A stretch of 64,000 nt of DNA from Stutzerimonas nitrititolerans (GTDB lineage: Bacteria; Pseudomonadota; Gammaproteobacteria; Pseudomonadales; Pseudomonadaceae), in NCBI RefSeq assembly GCF_003696285.1, contig NZ_RFFL01000014.1, positions 62,001-126,000 on the forward strand. Direction: 5' to 3'. The translations under genes were made by a program, and so were the position numbers. Shown here piece after piece: positions 35,817-48,376 of the stretch (position 1 is its first letter; each line of letters begins with the position of its first letter). The notes under the pieces are model-generated. The model was not told where the DNA came from. It ran no database searches and saw only the letters and a program-made list of their open reading frames with translations.

Positions 35817-36751
35817 AAGGATCCGCAGTGAACCACACCTATGGAAGTGCGCCTTCGGGAATCATGGAGGCGCCCGAGGTCGTCCTGGCCGATGCCACGC
35901 TGTTCAGTAAACGTGCCTTGCGGCTGCGCGAGCTGGTCCAGCAGGTGCCGGCGCTGGACGAGTTCCTGGAGTTCATGGCGCGGCTGTCGCAGGCGCAGCA
36001 TCAGGTTCTGAGCGAACGCGAACCGGCCTGGCGCCCTGCGCCCGATGCATTCGACGCCGCATTGCTGCACGGCATGCCGCCGCTCGGGCACCGTGCGCTG
36101 CGGCGTGACATGGACTGGCAGGCCGATCTGCTGGCGATTCTCGATGCGCTGGAGTTGCATGTGGGCGAGCGTCAGCGCCCATTGCTGAAGGCCTTGCGCG
36201 AGATGCCGGCCGACGAACGCAATGCCCTGGCCGAAGACGTGCTGGAAGCACGCCCTGGCAGCGAGACAACGCGCGGGTTGATGCCATTGGCCGCTGCGGC
36301 GCTGCAGGTCAGCTGGTTGCGTCTGGTCCTGGCATTGCCCAAGCCGCCGGCCAAGCCGGGCGAGGAAGCACGCGCGCTGTGTCCCTGTTGCGGCTCCCTG
36401 CCGGTGGCCAGCGTGATCCACAACGATCGGCAACGTAGCGGTGTGCGCTATCTGCATTGCAGCCTGTGCGCGACCGAGTGGCATCTGGAACGGGTCAAGT
36501 GCAGTGGATGCAACAGCGGCAAGCTGGCGTACCTCACGCTCGATGACGAGAAAGGCAAACCATTCCTGCCGGTGCAGGCCGAAGCCTGTAGCGATTGCCA
36601 CAGCTATCTGAAACTGGCGCAGCGCGAACTGCACGGTCGCGCCGACCCGGTCGCCGATGACCTGGCGAGCCTGGCCCTCGACCTGTTGCTGGCGGAGCAG
36701 GGCGAATACGAACGAAACGGCTACAACCCCTTGCTAATCTTCGGCGATTGA
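35813..36751 (+). CDS. fdhE: Formate dehydrogenase accessory protein FdhE
   Basis: 312 residues needed for assembly and activation of formate dehydrogenase. The C-terminal half has paired rubredoxin-type cysteine motifs: CPCCGSLP, CSLCATEWH, CSGCNS and CSDCHSYLK (about residues 187-265), which bind iron or zinc and interact with the catalytic subunit. ATG 35813 is in an ATGA overlap with fdnI and has GCAGGAG upstream. FdhD, SelA and SelB are not in the window and must lie elsewhere. Confidence 0.92.
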   Translation: MKGSAVNHTYGSAPSGIMEAPEVVLADATLFSKRALRLRELVQQVPALDEFLEFMARLSQAQHQVLSEREPAWRPAPDAFDAALLHGMPPLGHRALRRDMDWQADLLAILDALELHVGERQRPLLKALREMPADERNALAEDVLEARPGSETTRGLMPLAAAALQVSWLRLVLALPKPPAKPGEEARALCPCCGSLPVASVIHNDRQRSGVRYLHCSLCATEWHLERVKCSGCNSGKLAYLTLDDEKGKPFLPVQAEACSDCHSYLKLAQRELHGRADPVADDLASLALDLLLAEQGEYERNGYNPLLIFGD

Positions 36752-37050
36752 TCCGGCAGGGCGGCTCGGCAGATCCTGTCGAGCCGCCTACCGTGTCGCA
36801 GCCTTCCTCGAACTCCCTTCAGTTCCCTCCTGAGTGCTCTGCACCCCGGCATCTGTGCGCCTTTCGGCCACAAGCCGATCACCGGCCAGAGCCATCGCTG
36901 AACTTTTACGACGACTCCTCGCTCGGAAGTACAGAGCCCGAGAAAGCCCGAGGAACGGGCTTTCAAGGCGATCTACCCAGCCCTCAAGATCAATCTGGAT
37001 ACGGATGGGTATCGCCGTTCTGTCATGCCTCGTGCCTCAGGAGCCCCTCG
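36752..37050 (+). terminator. fdhE-glgE intergenic region with two hairpins
   Basis: A 9-bp stem (GGCGGCTCG at 36760 with CGAGCCGCC at 36780) lies just behind fdhE, and an 8-bp stem (AAAGCCCG at 36943 with CGGGCTTT at 36956) lies further on; the second has short A and T flanks and is the better terminator for the formate dehydrogenase operon. The remainder holds no gene; the last bases are the glgE ribosome site (CAGGAG). Confidence 0.6.
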
Positions 37051-39069
37051 ATGTCCGATACCCAACCCCACGCCACGACTCACCCCGAACTTGAACAGGC
37101 GCTGCGAATGTCGCGTATCGCCATCGAGGCGACGCAGCCCGTGCTGGAGGAGGGGCGCTTCGCGGCCAAGGCGGTCATCGGGCAGCCGGTCGTCGTCAGC
37201 AGCCGGGTATTCGCCGATGGTCACGATCAGCTCGCCGCGGCCGTGTGCTGGCGGCAGAAGGGTGACGAAGGCTGGCGGCGCGCACCGCTGAAGCGGGTGG
37301 ATCATGGACGGGACATCTGGCAGGGCCAGTTCACCGCCACTCAGGTCGCCACACACGAATTCCGTATCGAGGCCTGGTGGGACGTCTACGAAAGCTACCG
37401 ATACGAGCTTTCCAAGAAGCACGCCGCCGGCGTTCCAGTGGGGCTGGAGCTGACGGAGGGCCGCCTGCTGGTCGAACGCGCCGTGCAACGCGCGCAGGGT
37501 GAAACCCGGGCGGTGCTGGATGACCTGCTGCATCGGCTCGACAGCGCCCACCTGGACGACGAGCGGGTCTCGGTACTGCTGGCCCATGAAACCGCGGCAG
37601 CGATGGCCGCCGCCGACCCACGTGAGCATTGCAGTGCGAGCCCCATCTACCCGCTGGAGGTCGAGCGGCCGCTGGCGCAGTTCGCCAGTTGGTACGAACT
37701 GTTTCCCCGCTCCGAGACGGACGACCCGAACCGCCATGGCACCTTGCGCGACGTGCACAAGCGCCTGCCGGCGATTCGTGACATGGGCTTCGACGTGCTC
37801 TATTTCCCGCCGATCCACCCCATCGGCCGCGCCCATCGCAAGGGGCCGAACAACAGCCTGCAGGCCGGGCCGAACGACCCCGGCAGTCCTTATGCCATCG
37901 GCAGCGAAGACGGCGGCCACGACGCCATTCACCCGCAGTTGGGGACGCTCGAAGACTTCCGTGAGCTGGTCGCAGCCGCCGCCGAGCACGGCCTGGAGAT
38001 CGCCCTCGATTTCGCCATCCAGTGTTCCCAGGATCATCCCTGGCTGAAGGAGCATCCGGGCTGGTTCTCCTGGCGGCCGGACGGGACCATCCGCTATGCG
38101 GAAAATCCGCCAAAGAAGTATCAGGACATCGTCAACGTCGACTTCTATGCCGAAGACGCCATGCCCGACCTCTGGCTGGCATTGCGCGACGTGGTCTGGC
38201 ACTGGGTGGAGCAGGGCGTGAAGATCTTTCGCGTCGATAACCCGCACACCAAGCCGCTGCCGTTCTGGGAATGGCTGATCGCCGATATCCGCGCACGCGA
38301 TCCCGACGTGATGTTCCTCTCCGAAGCCTTCACCCGGCCGGCGATGATGGCGCGTCTGGGCAAGGTCGGCTTCAACCAGAGCTACACCTATTTCACCTGG
38401 CGCAACGCCAAGGCCGAGCTCAGCGAATACCTGACCGAACTGAACGAGCATCCGCTGCGCGATTGCTACCGGCCCAACTTCTTCGTCAACACGCCGGACA
38501 TCAACCCTTTCTTCCTGCAGGAGTCCGGCCGTGCCGGTTTTCTCATTCGTGCGGCCTTGGCGACCATGGGGTCGGGGCTGTGGGGGATGTACTCGGGCTT
38601 CGAACTGTGCGAATCCGCCGCCATCGCGGGCAAGGAGGAGTATCTGGATTCGGAGAAGTACCAGATCCGGGTACGCGACTATCACGCCCCCGGCAACATC
38701 ATCGCGGAGATCGCCCAGCTCAATCGTATCCGCCGACAGAACCCGGCGCTGCAGACCCACCTCGGCTTCAAGCCGTACCTGGCCTGGAACGACAACATTC
38801 TTTACTTCGGCAAGCGCACGGCGGACCTGTCGAACTTCGTTCTGGTGGCCGTGAGTCTCGACCCGCACAACGCCCAGGAAGCGCATTTCGAGCTGCCGCT
38901 GTGGGAGCTGGGCCTGCCCGACGATGCCCACACCCAAGGCGAAGACTTGATGAATGGCCATCGCTGGACCTGGTACGGGAAGACGCAGTGGATGCGGATC
39001 GAACCCTGGCATCTGCCATTCGGGATCTGGCGATTCAGTGCAGGCGTCTCGGATCCAGACTTGAAGTGA
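37051..39069 (+). CDS. glgE: Alpha-1,4-glucan:maltose-1-phosphate maltosyltransferase GlgE
   Basis: 672 residues, GH13_3. It transfers maltose from maltose-1-phosphate to the end of an alpha-1,4-glucan. The N-terminal region (about 1-110) is the beta-sandwich and dimer domain; the catalytic barrel contains D396 (FRVDNPHTKP) as nucleophile and E425 (LSEAFTRP) as acid/base, within two residues of S. coelicolor GlgE numbering, and a distinctive PPIHPIGRAHRKGPNN loop that binds phosphate substrate. ATG 37051 has GGAG before it. It is followed by treS-mak and glgB, giving the complete trehalose to branched glucan route. Confidence 0.95.
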   Translation: MSDTQPHATTHPELEQALRMSRIAIEATQPVLEEGRFAAKAVIGQPVVVSSRVFADGHDQLAAAVCWRQKGDEGWRRAPLKRVDHGRDIWQGQFTATQVATHEFRIEAWWDVYESYRYELSKKHAAGVPVGLELTEGRLLVERAVQRAQGETRAVLDDLLHRLDSAHLDDERVSVLLAHETAAAMAAADPREHCSASPIYPLEVERPLAQFASWYELFPRSETDDPNRHGTLRDVHKRLPAIRDMGFDVLYFPPIHPIGRAHRKGPNNSLQAGPNDPGSPYAIGSEDGGHDAIHPQLGTLEDFRELVAAAAEHGLEIALDFAIQCSQDHPWLKEHPGWFSWRPDGTIRYAENPPKKYQDIVNVDFYAEDAMPDLWLALRDVVWHWVEQGVKIFRVDNPHTKPLPFWEWLIADIRARDPDVMFLSEAFTRPAMMARLGKVGFNQSYTYFTWRNAKAELSEYLTELNEHPLRDCYRPNFFVNTPDINPFFLQESGRAGFLIRAALATMGSGLWGMYSGFELCESAAIAGKEEYLDSEKYQIRVRDYHAPGNIIAEIAQLNRIRRQNPALQTHLGFKPYLAWNDNILYFGKRTADLSNFVLVAVSLDPHNAQEAHFELPLWELGLPDDAHTQGEDLMNGHRWTWYGKTQWMRIEPWHLPFGIWRFSAGVSDPDLK

Positions 39070-39196
39070 TTTCTAGAATACATATAAAAAACATATGTAA
39101 TTCATATGCTTATAAATAAATATTAATCCTTCTTGTGAGAGTGCTTCTGTGCTGTCGGACCTAGCTGCTACCGGAGCCTCGAAAGGAACGAAGAAC
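39070..39196 (+). promoter_or_regulatory. AT-rich gap before treS with repeated CATAT blocks
   Basis: 127 bases without a gene. The part from 39074 to about 39128 is almost pure A/T (ACATATAAAAAACATATG, then TTCATATGC), strikingly different from surrounding ~63% G+C DNA. It could be a promoter, a UP element or a binding site for an AT-preferring silencer such as MvaT. No firm -10/-35 pair was chosen. Confidence 0.45.
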
Positions 39197-42515
<3,319 letters not shown>

Positions 42516-42523
<8 letters not shown>

Positions 42524-44732
42524 TCGGCCGGTGGTGACCCTGCCCGGTGAACAACTTTTGCCCAGCGACGGCGATGTCGATGCGCTGGTTCGCGCCGAGC
42601 ATGGTGATCCGTTTTCGATTCTCGGCCCCCATCCGGATGGCGACGGCCTGGTGGTGCGTGCCTACCTGCCCAACGCGCTGGGCGTCGAGGTACTGGAGCG
42701 TGCCAGTGGCCGTACGCTGGGAACCATGGAGCAGGGCCAGGTCCCGGGGCTGTTCTTCACGCGCCTGACCCACCCACAGCCCTATCTGCTGAAGGTCCGC
42801 TGGGCCGGTGGCGAACACGTCACCGAGGACCCCTACAGCTTCGGTCCGCAGCTGGGGGAGATGGACCTGTACCTGTTCGCCGAAGGCAACCATCGCGAAC
42901 TGGCCCGTGTGTTCGGCGCGCAACCGATGGAGATCGATGGGGTGCCGGGCGTGCGCTTCGCGGTCTGGGCGCCTAACGCGCGGCGTGTGTCCGTGGTGGG
43001 CAGCTTCAACGACTGGGACGGGCGGCGGCACCCGATGCGCCTGCGTTTTCCCGCGGGCGTGTGGGAAATCTTCATCCCGCGCCTGCAACCGGGGGATACC
43101 TACAAATACGAGATTCTCGGTCCCGACGGTGTCCTGCCACTGAAGGCCGACCCCATGGCGCTGGCGACCGAACATCCGCCGGGCACCGCCTCGGTGATCG
43201 CGCGACCGCTCGATTACGAATGGAAGGACGAATACTGGCTGCAGGAGCGGGCGGCACGCCAGTCGCTCGAGGCGCCGATGTCCATCTACGAGCTGCATGC
43301 CGGTTCCTGGCAGCGCGAGGGCGGCGAGGGCGGGCGTTCGTACAACTGGCACGAGCTGGCCGAACGCCTGATTCCCTACATCGGCGAAATGGGTTTCACC
43401 CATATCGAGCTGATGCCGATCATGGAGCATCCCTTCGGCGGTTCCTGGGGCTACCAGCTGCTTTCGCAGTTCGCCCCCAGCGCGCGTTACGGCTCGGCCC
43501 ATGACTTCGCCGCCTTCGTCGATGCCTGCCACGCGGCGGGTATCGGGGTGATCCTCGACTGGGTGCCGGCGCATTTTCCCACCGACGCCCATGGCCTCGG
43601 CATGTTCGATGGCACGGCGCTGTACGAGTACGCCCATCCTTTCGAGGGCTTCCACCAGGACTGGGACACCTACATCTACAACCTTGGTCGCACCGAGGTG
43701 CACGGCTTCATGCTGGCCTCGGCGCTGCACTGGTTGCGTGAGTTCCATGTCGACGGCCTGCGCGTGGATGCCGTGGCTTCAATGCTCTACCGCGACTACT
43801 CGCGCAACGAAGGCGAGTGGATTCCCAACCGCCACGGCGGGCGCGAGAACCTCGAAGCCATCGAATTCCTTCGCCACCTGAACGACGTGGTCGCGCTGGA
43901 GGCGCCGGGTGCGCTGGTCATCGCCGAGGAATCCACGGCCTTTCCCGGCGTGAGCAAGCCTGTCGCCGACGGCGGCCTGGGTTTCTCCTACAAGTGGAAC
44001 ATGGGCTGGATGCACGACAGCCTCATGTACATCCAGGAAGACCCGATCCACCGTAGCTATCACCACGACAAGATGACCTTCAGCATCGTCTACGCCTATT
44101 CGGAGCACTTCGTGCTGCCGATCTCCCACGACGAGGTGGTGCACGGCAAAGGCTCGCTGATCGGCAAGATGCCCGGCGATCGCTGGCAGAAGTTCGCCAA
44201 CCTGCGGGCCTATCTGTCGTTCATGTGGACCCATCCCGGCAAGAAGCTGCTGTTCATGGGCTCCGAGTTCGGCCAATGGCGCGAATGGCACCATGACCGC
44301 GAACTGGACTGGCACCTGCTCGGCGAGCCCGATCACAAGGGCGCCCAGGACCTGGTGCGCGATCTCAACCGCCTGTACCGCGAGGAACCGGCGCTGCACG
44401 AACTGGACAGCGTCCCCGCCGGCTTCCAGTGGCTGATCGGCGATGACCGCAGCAACAGCACCTTCGCCTGGTTGCGCAGAAGCTCCAGCGGCCATCCCTT
44501 GCTGGTGGTGGCCAACTTCACGCCCGTGGTACGCGAGAACTATCGCGTCGGCGTGCCGGCAGGAGGGCACTGGCTGGAAATCTTCAACAGCGACGCGGCT
44601 CGTTATGGCGGCTCCAACACCGGCAACGGCGCAGGAGTTCTGACGGAGGAGGTCGAACGCCACGGGCAGTCGGTTTCTTTGTCATTGATCTTGCCGCCCC
44701 TGGGCGTGGTGATTCTTCGACCGCAGGCGTGA
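42516..44732 (+). CDS. glgB: 1,4-alpha-glucan branching enzyme
   Basis: 738 residues, with N-terminal CBM48 modules (about 20-230), a GH13 barrel with nucleophile D418 ([10 protein letters not shown]), acid/base E471 (VIAEESTAF) and D539 ([12 protein letters not shown]), and a C-terminal all-beta domain. It adds alpha-1,6 branches to the glucan made by GlgE. ATG 42516 has GGAGG before it and lies within the treS stop region, showing translational coupling. Last gene of the glgE-treS-glgB operon. Confidence 0.95.
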
Positions 44733-45502
44733 GCAGAAAGGTAAAACGGGGCCGCGCGAGTGGTCCCCTGGCACCGATTTTCCGCTGTTGATCGAGGCGG
44801 TCTGGAGGCCGACGAAAATAACGTGAATAAAGTCGAAAAAATGTCGTTTTTTCGCTGCCGAGAATGTGACTCCGAAAGCTTTGCGAAGTCTCACCTCACA
44901 TGCTGAGCAAGCGGAACCGGCAACGCCTCGTTGCCCGGGCCGTTCAGACAGCAAACCCATGTAAACGCCGAGCCTCGTACAAAGGAAGCCTTGGATTGAT
45001 TTCCTCAATTCACCCTATGACTTTTGTACGTTTCCCCTGGGAATGCAGGCGAGGCAAACTTCCAACCCATTCCCCGATCACTCGGGACAACCCATACCCA
45101 TGCCACTGGAGGCAATCGTGAATTTCCCGCATCAGGTCTACCTCGCCGAGTTTGCTGTGCAGCACGCGCGTCGCGGAGTCGTTACCTACTACATGGCCAG
45201 CGCTGTAAAGCGTTGCCCACCCGCGAAAGGTACCGACGCCTGAATTCGAACTTCAGTTCGGCTGCTCCCCTGAACGGGTGAACAGCCAGGCGGCTTTCTC
45301 TTCGAGCCGCCATTCGAAACCCATGATCCGAGGCCACGTCAGGCTTCGGGTCATGCGGGCATCAGAAGAGCCTCTCCATTCGGGCGCCAGGTCCGAACCA
45401 GCCCAGCCGCTGAAAACTCCTCGATCCATTCATCTGCCCGAAATTGAACCGCCACCATTGGGCGTCTCGCGAATCAGCTATGTTGTGATTGCCTCGACGA
45501 AG
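44733..45502. other. Gene-poor region between glgB and cadR
   Basis: 770 bases with no conserved gene that I recognise. It contains an A/T hairpin (CGAAAAAA at 44834 with TTTTTTCG at 44847), an 8-bp inverted repeat CGTACAAA/TTTGTACG (44976 and 45023) enclosing a shorter GGAA/TTCC stem, and one short frame with a good ribosome site (45118-45243, separate entry). No obvious terminator with a GC stem follows glgB. Confidence 0.5.
45118..45243 (+). CDS. Possible 41-residue small protein
   Basis: A GTG at 45118 preceded by GGAGG with five bases spacing opens a 41-codon frame beginning VNFPHQVYLAEFAVQHARRG and ending PPAKGTDA. It has no cysteine-rich, signal or membrane feature and I know no homologue. 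An ATG at 45100 in the same frame would add six residues but lacks a site. It may be chance; the ribosome site is its main support. Confidence 0.3.
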   Translation: MNFPHQVYLAEFAVQHARRGVVTYYMASAVKRCPPAKGTDA

Positions 45503-45952
45503 TCAGACGTGATGCTTGTTTCGCGTTACGGAGAATGACGCTTCTGTGCCCTGAACACCTTCGCCCCGGGTGAGCTGCTGAAGAATCTTGCAAGCGGCGG
45601 CTTCGCGACCCTCGGAACAGGTGCGCCGCAGCTCGATGAGTTGCGCTTCCAGCGTCTGCAGGCTGGCGATACGGGACCTGACGTGCTCGATATGTTCGTC
45701 GACCAATTCATTGACCCCGGCGCAATTGCGGGTCGGGTCGTCGCGATAGCGCAGCAGCTGGCGAATTTCCTCGTGGGTCATGTCGAGCATCCTGCAGGTG
45801 CGGATGAACCTCAGCCTTTCGAAGTGCAGCTGCGTATAGAAGCGGTAATTTGCCTCGGTACGACCAGGTGCAGGCAACAGGCCCTCGCGCTCGTAATAGC
45901 GAATCGTCTCGACCTGGCAGTTGGTCATTTTCGCCAGTTCTCCAATTTTCAT
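45503..45952 (-). CDS. cadR: MerR-family Cd(II)/Pb(II)-responsive regulator
   Basis: 149 residues with an N-terminal MerR winged HTH (KIGELAKMTNCQVETIRYYEREGLLPAP), a dimerisation helix and the metal-binding cysteines C77 (RNCAGVN), C112 (RRTCSEG) and C121 (AACKIL). The short tail ends RNKHHV, histidine-containing as in CadR. The spacing of C112 and C121 also fits PbrR-type sensors, so Cd versus Pb preference is not decided. ATG 45952 faces the divergent cadA promoter with its MerR operator. Confidence 0.9.
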   Translation of the reverse strand: MKIGELAKMTNCQVETIRYYEREGLLPAPGRTEANYRFYTQLHFERLRFIRTCRMLDMTHEEIRQLLRYRDDPTRNCAGVNELVDEHIEHVRSRIASLQTLEAQLIELRRTCSEGREAAACKILQQLTRGEGVQGTEASFSVTRNKHHV

Positions 45953-45973
45953 CGTCGCAGTCTCGTTCGTGGC

Positions 45974-46005
45974 TTGACCCTATAGTGGCTACAGGGTGTT
46001 CACTC
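45974..46005 (+). promoter_or_regulatory. MerR-type cadA promoter/operator
   Basis: A -35 TTGACC (45974) is followed by a 19-20 base spacer and a poor -10 (TTCACT, about 45999). Within the spacer lies a dyad 45977-45997 with arms ACCCT and AGGGT around a TATAGTGGCTAC centre. This long spacer with an embedded operator is the hallmark of MerR-family activation; the dyad looks like CadR operators of other Pseudomonas. Confidence 0.85.
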
Positions 46006-46028
46006 GGCAACAGCAGAGGAGAACCACG

Positions 46029-48230
46029 ATGGCTGACTGTTGCAACCAGACTTCCAAGGCGAGTGCCTGCAATGGCGCTTCGAAACCCGTTCGTTTTCAT
46101 GCCGCGCCCGCGAACGACCGCAGCCAGGGGATAACCGAAACACGGGTGGTCATCGCTCAGATGGACTGTCCCACGGAGGAACGATTGATCACCGACAAGC
46201 TGTCGGGCATGCCGGGGATCACGGCCCTGCAGTTCAACCTGCTGCAACGCACCCTGACGATCAGCCATGAGCCGCAAGCGCTTGCGCCGGCTCTGGCTGC
46301 GATACGAGCGCTGGGCTTCACCCCCCAACTGGTCACCGATGCGATGCCCTCGACTGAAACCCAGCCGTCATCGAAAGGGCAGTGGTGGCGGCTTGGATTT
46401 TCCGGCCTGGCTGCGGTCACCGCCGAGACTCTGCATTTCGGGGAGTGGGCGCCGGAGTGGTCCATCGCGGCCATTTCCATCGTCGCCGTGCTGCTATGCG
46501 GGTTGACCGTCTACAGGAAAGGCTGGATCGCGCTGACGAACCGTAATCTCAATATCAATGCCCTGATGAGCATCGCCGTCACGGGGGCGATCCTGATCGG
46601 GGAATGGCCCGAAGCGGCCATGGTGATGTTCCTCTTCGCAGTTGCGGAGTTGATCGAGGCAAGGTCGCTGGACCGGGCTCGCAACGCAATTCGTGGCTTG
46701 ATGGATCTCGCGCCGGAAAGGGTGACTGTCCAGCAGGACGATGGCCGTTGGCTGGAAGTAGCGGTGGCGCACGTCGCCATCGGCAGCCTGGTCCGAGTGC
46801 GCCCGGGCGAGCGTATCGGCCTGGATGGCGAGGTGGTGAGAGGCCATTCGACGATCGACCAGGCCCCCATTACCGGCGAAAGCCTGCCCGTCGAGAAAGC
46901 CACCGGCGATCCGGTTTTCGCCGGCACCATCAACCAGCACGGGGAACTGGATTACCGCGTCACCGCACAAGCCAGCCAGAGCACCCTGGCTCGAATCATT
47001 CATGCGGTGGAGGAGGCCCAGGGCAGTCGGGCGCCGACGCAGCGCTTCATCGATCGGTTCTCCCGCATATACACCCCGGCGGTGGTCCTGTTCTCGGTGG
47101 CCGTGGCGATCGTGCCGCCGCTGCTGGCTGACGGGCAGTGGTTCGACTGGCTCTATCGGGCCCTGGTGTTGTTGGTAGTCGCCTGTCCCTGCGCCCTGGT
47201 CATTTCCACGCCGGTAACCATCGTCAGCGGTCTCGCGGTGGCTGCTCGCAGGGGCATCCTGATCAAAGGTGGGGTTTACCTGGAAAACGGGCGGAAGATC
47301 ACCCATCTGGCCCTGGACAAGACCGGCACCATTACCTGCGGTAAACCGGTGCAGACGGACTTCCTGGCACTCGCCGATGGATCGTACGAGACCAGCCGTT
47401 CAGCCGCCGCCAGCCTTGCCCATCGCTCGGACCATCCCGTCTCGCAGGCCATCGCCCGGACGGCTGCCGAGCAATCGGTCGCTCTGTACGAAGTGGAGAA
47501 TTTCGAAGCGTTACCGGGCCGCGGCGTTCGTGGCAGCATCGATGGGCGTCGCTATCAGTTGGGTAACCAGCGCCTGCTGGCAGAACTGGGTTTCGGCTCG
47601 CCGGCACTCGAAGGCGCGCTGGATCAACTGGAGCGGCAGGGTAAGACGGCAGTAATCCTGTCCGACGAACATCGGGTGCTGGCCTTGTTCGGGGTGGCCG
47701 ATACGCTCAGAGAAACCAGCAAGACCGCCATCGACGAGCTCCACGCGCTGGGCGTGAAAACCCTGATGCTGACCGGCGACAACCCCCATACCGCCCAGGC
47801 CATCGCACGTCAGGTCGGCATCGACAAGGCCAGGGGCAGCCTCCTGCCGACTGACAAGCTCGACGCCATCGAAGCCCTGATGGGCGGCCAACACACCATC
47901 GGGATGGTGGGCGACGGCATCAACGATGCACCGGCACTCGCGCGAGCCGACATAGGTTTCGCCATGGCCGCCGCCGGCACCGACACCGCAATCGAGACCG
48001 CCGACGTCGCCATCATGGACGATGATCTGCGCAAGATCCCGGCATTCATAAGGCTCTCCCGCCAGACAGTCGCCGTGCTCGCGCAGAACATCACGCTCGC
48101 GCTGGGCATCAAGGCCGTCTTCCTGGTCGTCACGCTGATGGGGCACGCCACCATGTGGATGGCGGTATTCGCCGACATGGGCGTGAGTTTGCTGGTCGTC
48201 CTGAACGGACTACGGCTGCTGCGAAGATGA
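46029..48230 (+). CDS. cadA: P1B-type heavy-metal ATPase (Cd/Zn/Pb efflux)
   Basis: 733 residues. The N-terminal metal-binding region is unusual: a CC pair in ADCCNQT plus an HMA-like domain whose CxxC is changed to MDCPTEE. The ATPase core is complete: TM helices, CPC at 386-388 (CPCALVIS), phosphorylation D430 (DKTGTITCG), HP-type motif (SDHPVS), GDGINDAPAL hinge and two last helices. It pumps Zn, Cd or Pb out of the cytoplasm. ATG 46029 follows AGAGGAGA; the region before is the divergent CadR promoter. Confidence 0.92.
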   Translation: MADCCNQTSKASACNGASKPVRFHAAPANDRSQGITETRVVIAQMDCPTEERLITDKLSGMPGITALQFNLLQRTLTISHEPQALAPALAAIRALGFTPQLVTDAMPSTETQPSSKGQWWRLGFSGLAAVTAETLHFGEWAPEWSIAAISIVAVLLCGLTVYRKGWIALTNRNLNINALMSIAVTGAILIGEWPEAAMVMFLFAVAELIEARSLDRARNAIRGLMDLAPERVTVQQDDGRWLEVAVAHVAIGSLVRVRPGERIGLDGEVVRGHSTIDQAPITGESLPVEKATGDPVFAGTINQHGELDYRVTAQASQSTLARIIHAVEEAQGSRAPTQRFIDRFSRIYTPAVVLFSVAVAIVPPLLADGQWFDWLYRALVLLVVACPCALVISTPVTIVSGLAVAARRGILIKGGVYLENGRKITHLALDKTGTITCGKPVQTDFLALADGSYETSRSAAASLAHRSDHPVSQAIARTAAEQSVALYEVENFEALPGRGVRGSIDGRRYQLGNQRLLAELGFGSPALEGALDQLERQGKTAVILSDEHRVLALFGVADTLRETSKTAIDELHALGVKTLMLTGDNPHTAQAIARQVGIDKARGSLLPTDKLDAIEALMGGQHTIGMVGDGINDAPALARADIGFAMAAAGTDTAIETADVAIMDDDLRKIPAFIRLSRQTVAVLAQNITLALGIKAVFLVVTLMGHATMWMAVFADMGVSLLVVLNGLRLLRR

Positions 48231-48376
48231 GAAGGCGAGGCTTGGTTCGGTGCGGAGCGGTCGTCGGCTGGATCGAACCTCGATGATCCAGGTCAGATGC
48301 ATTCGCGAGGCGCAATAGGCTAACGTCTCGCCGCAGTGCGCTGGCACTTCCTATTTGCACGACGAGGAGACCGATC

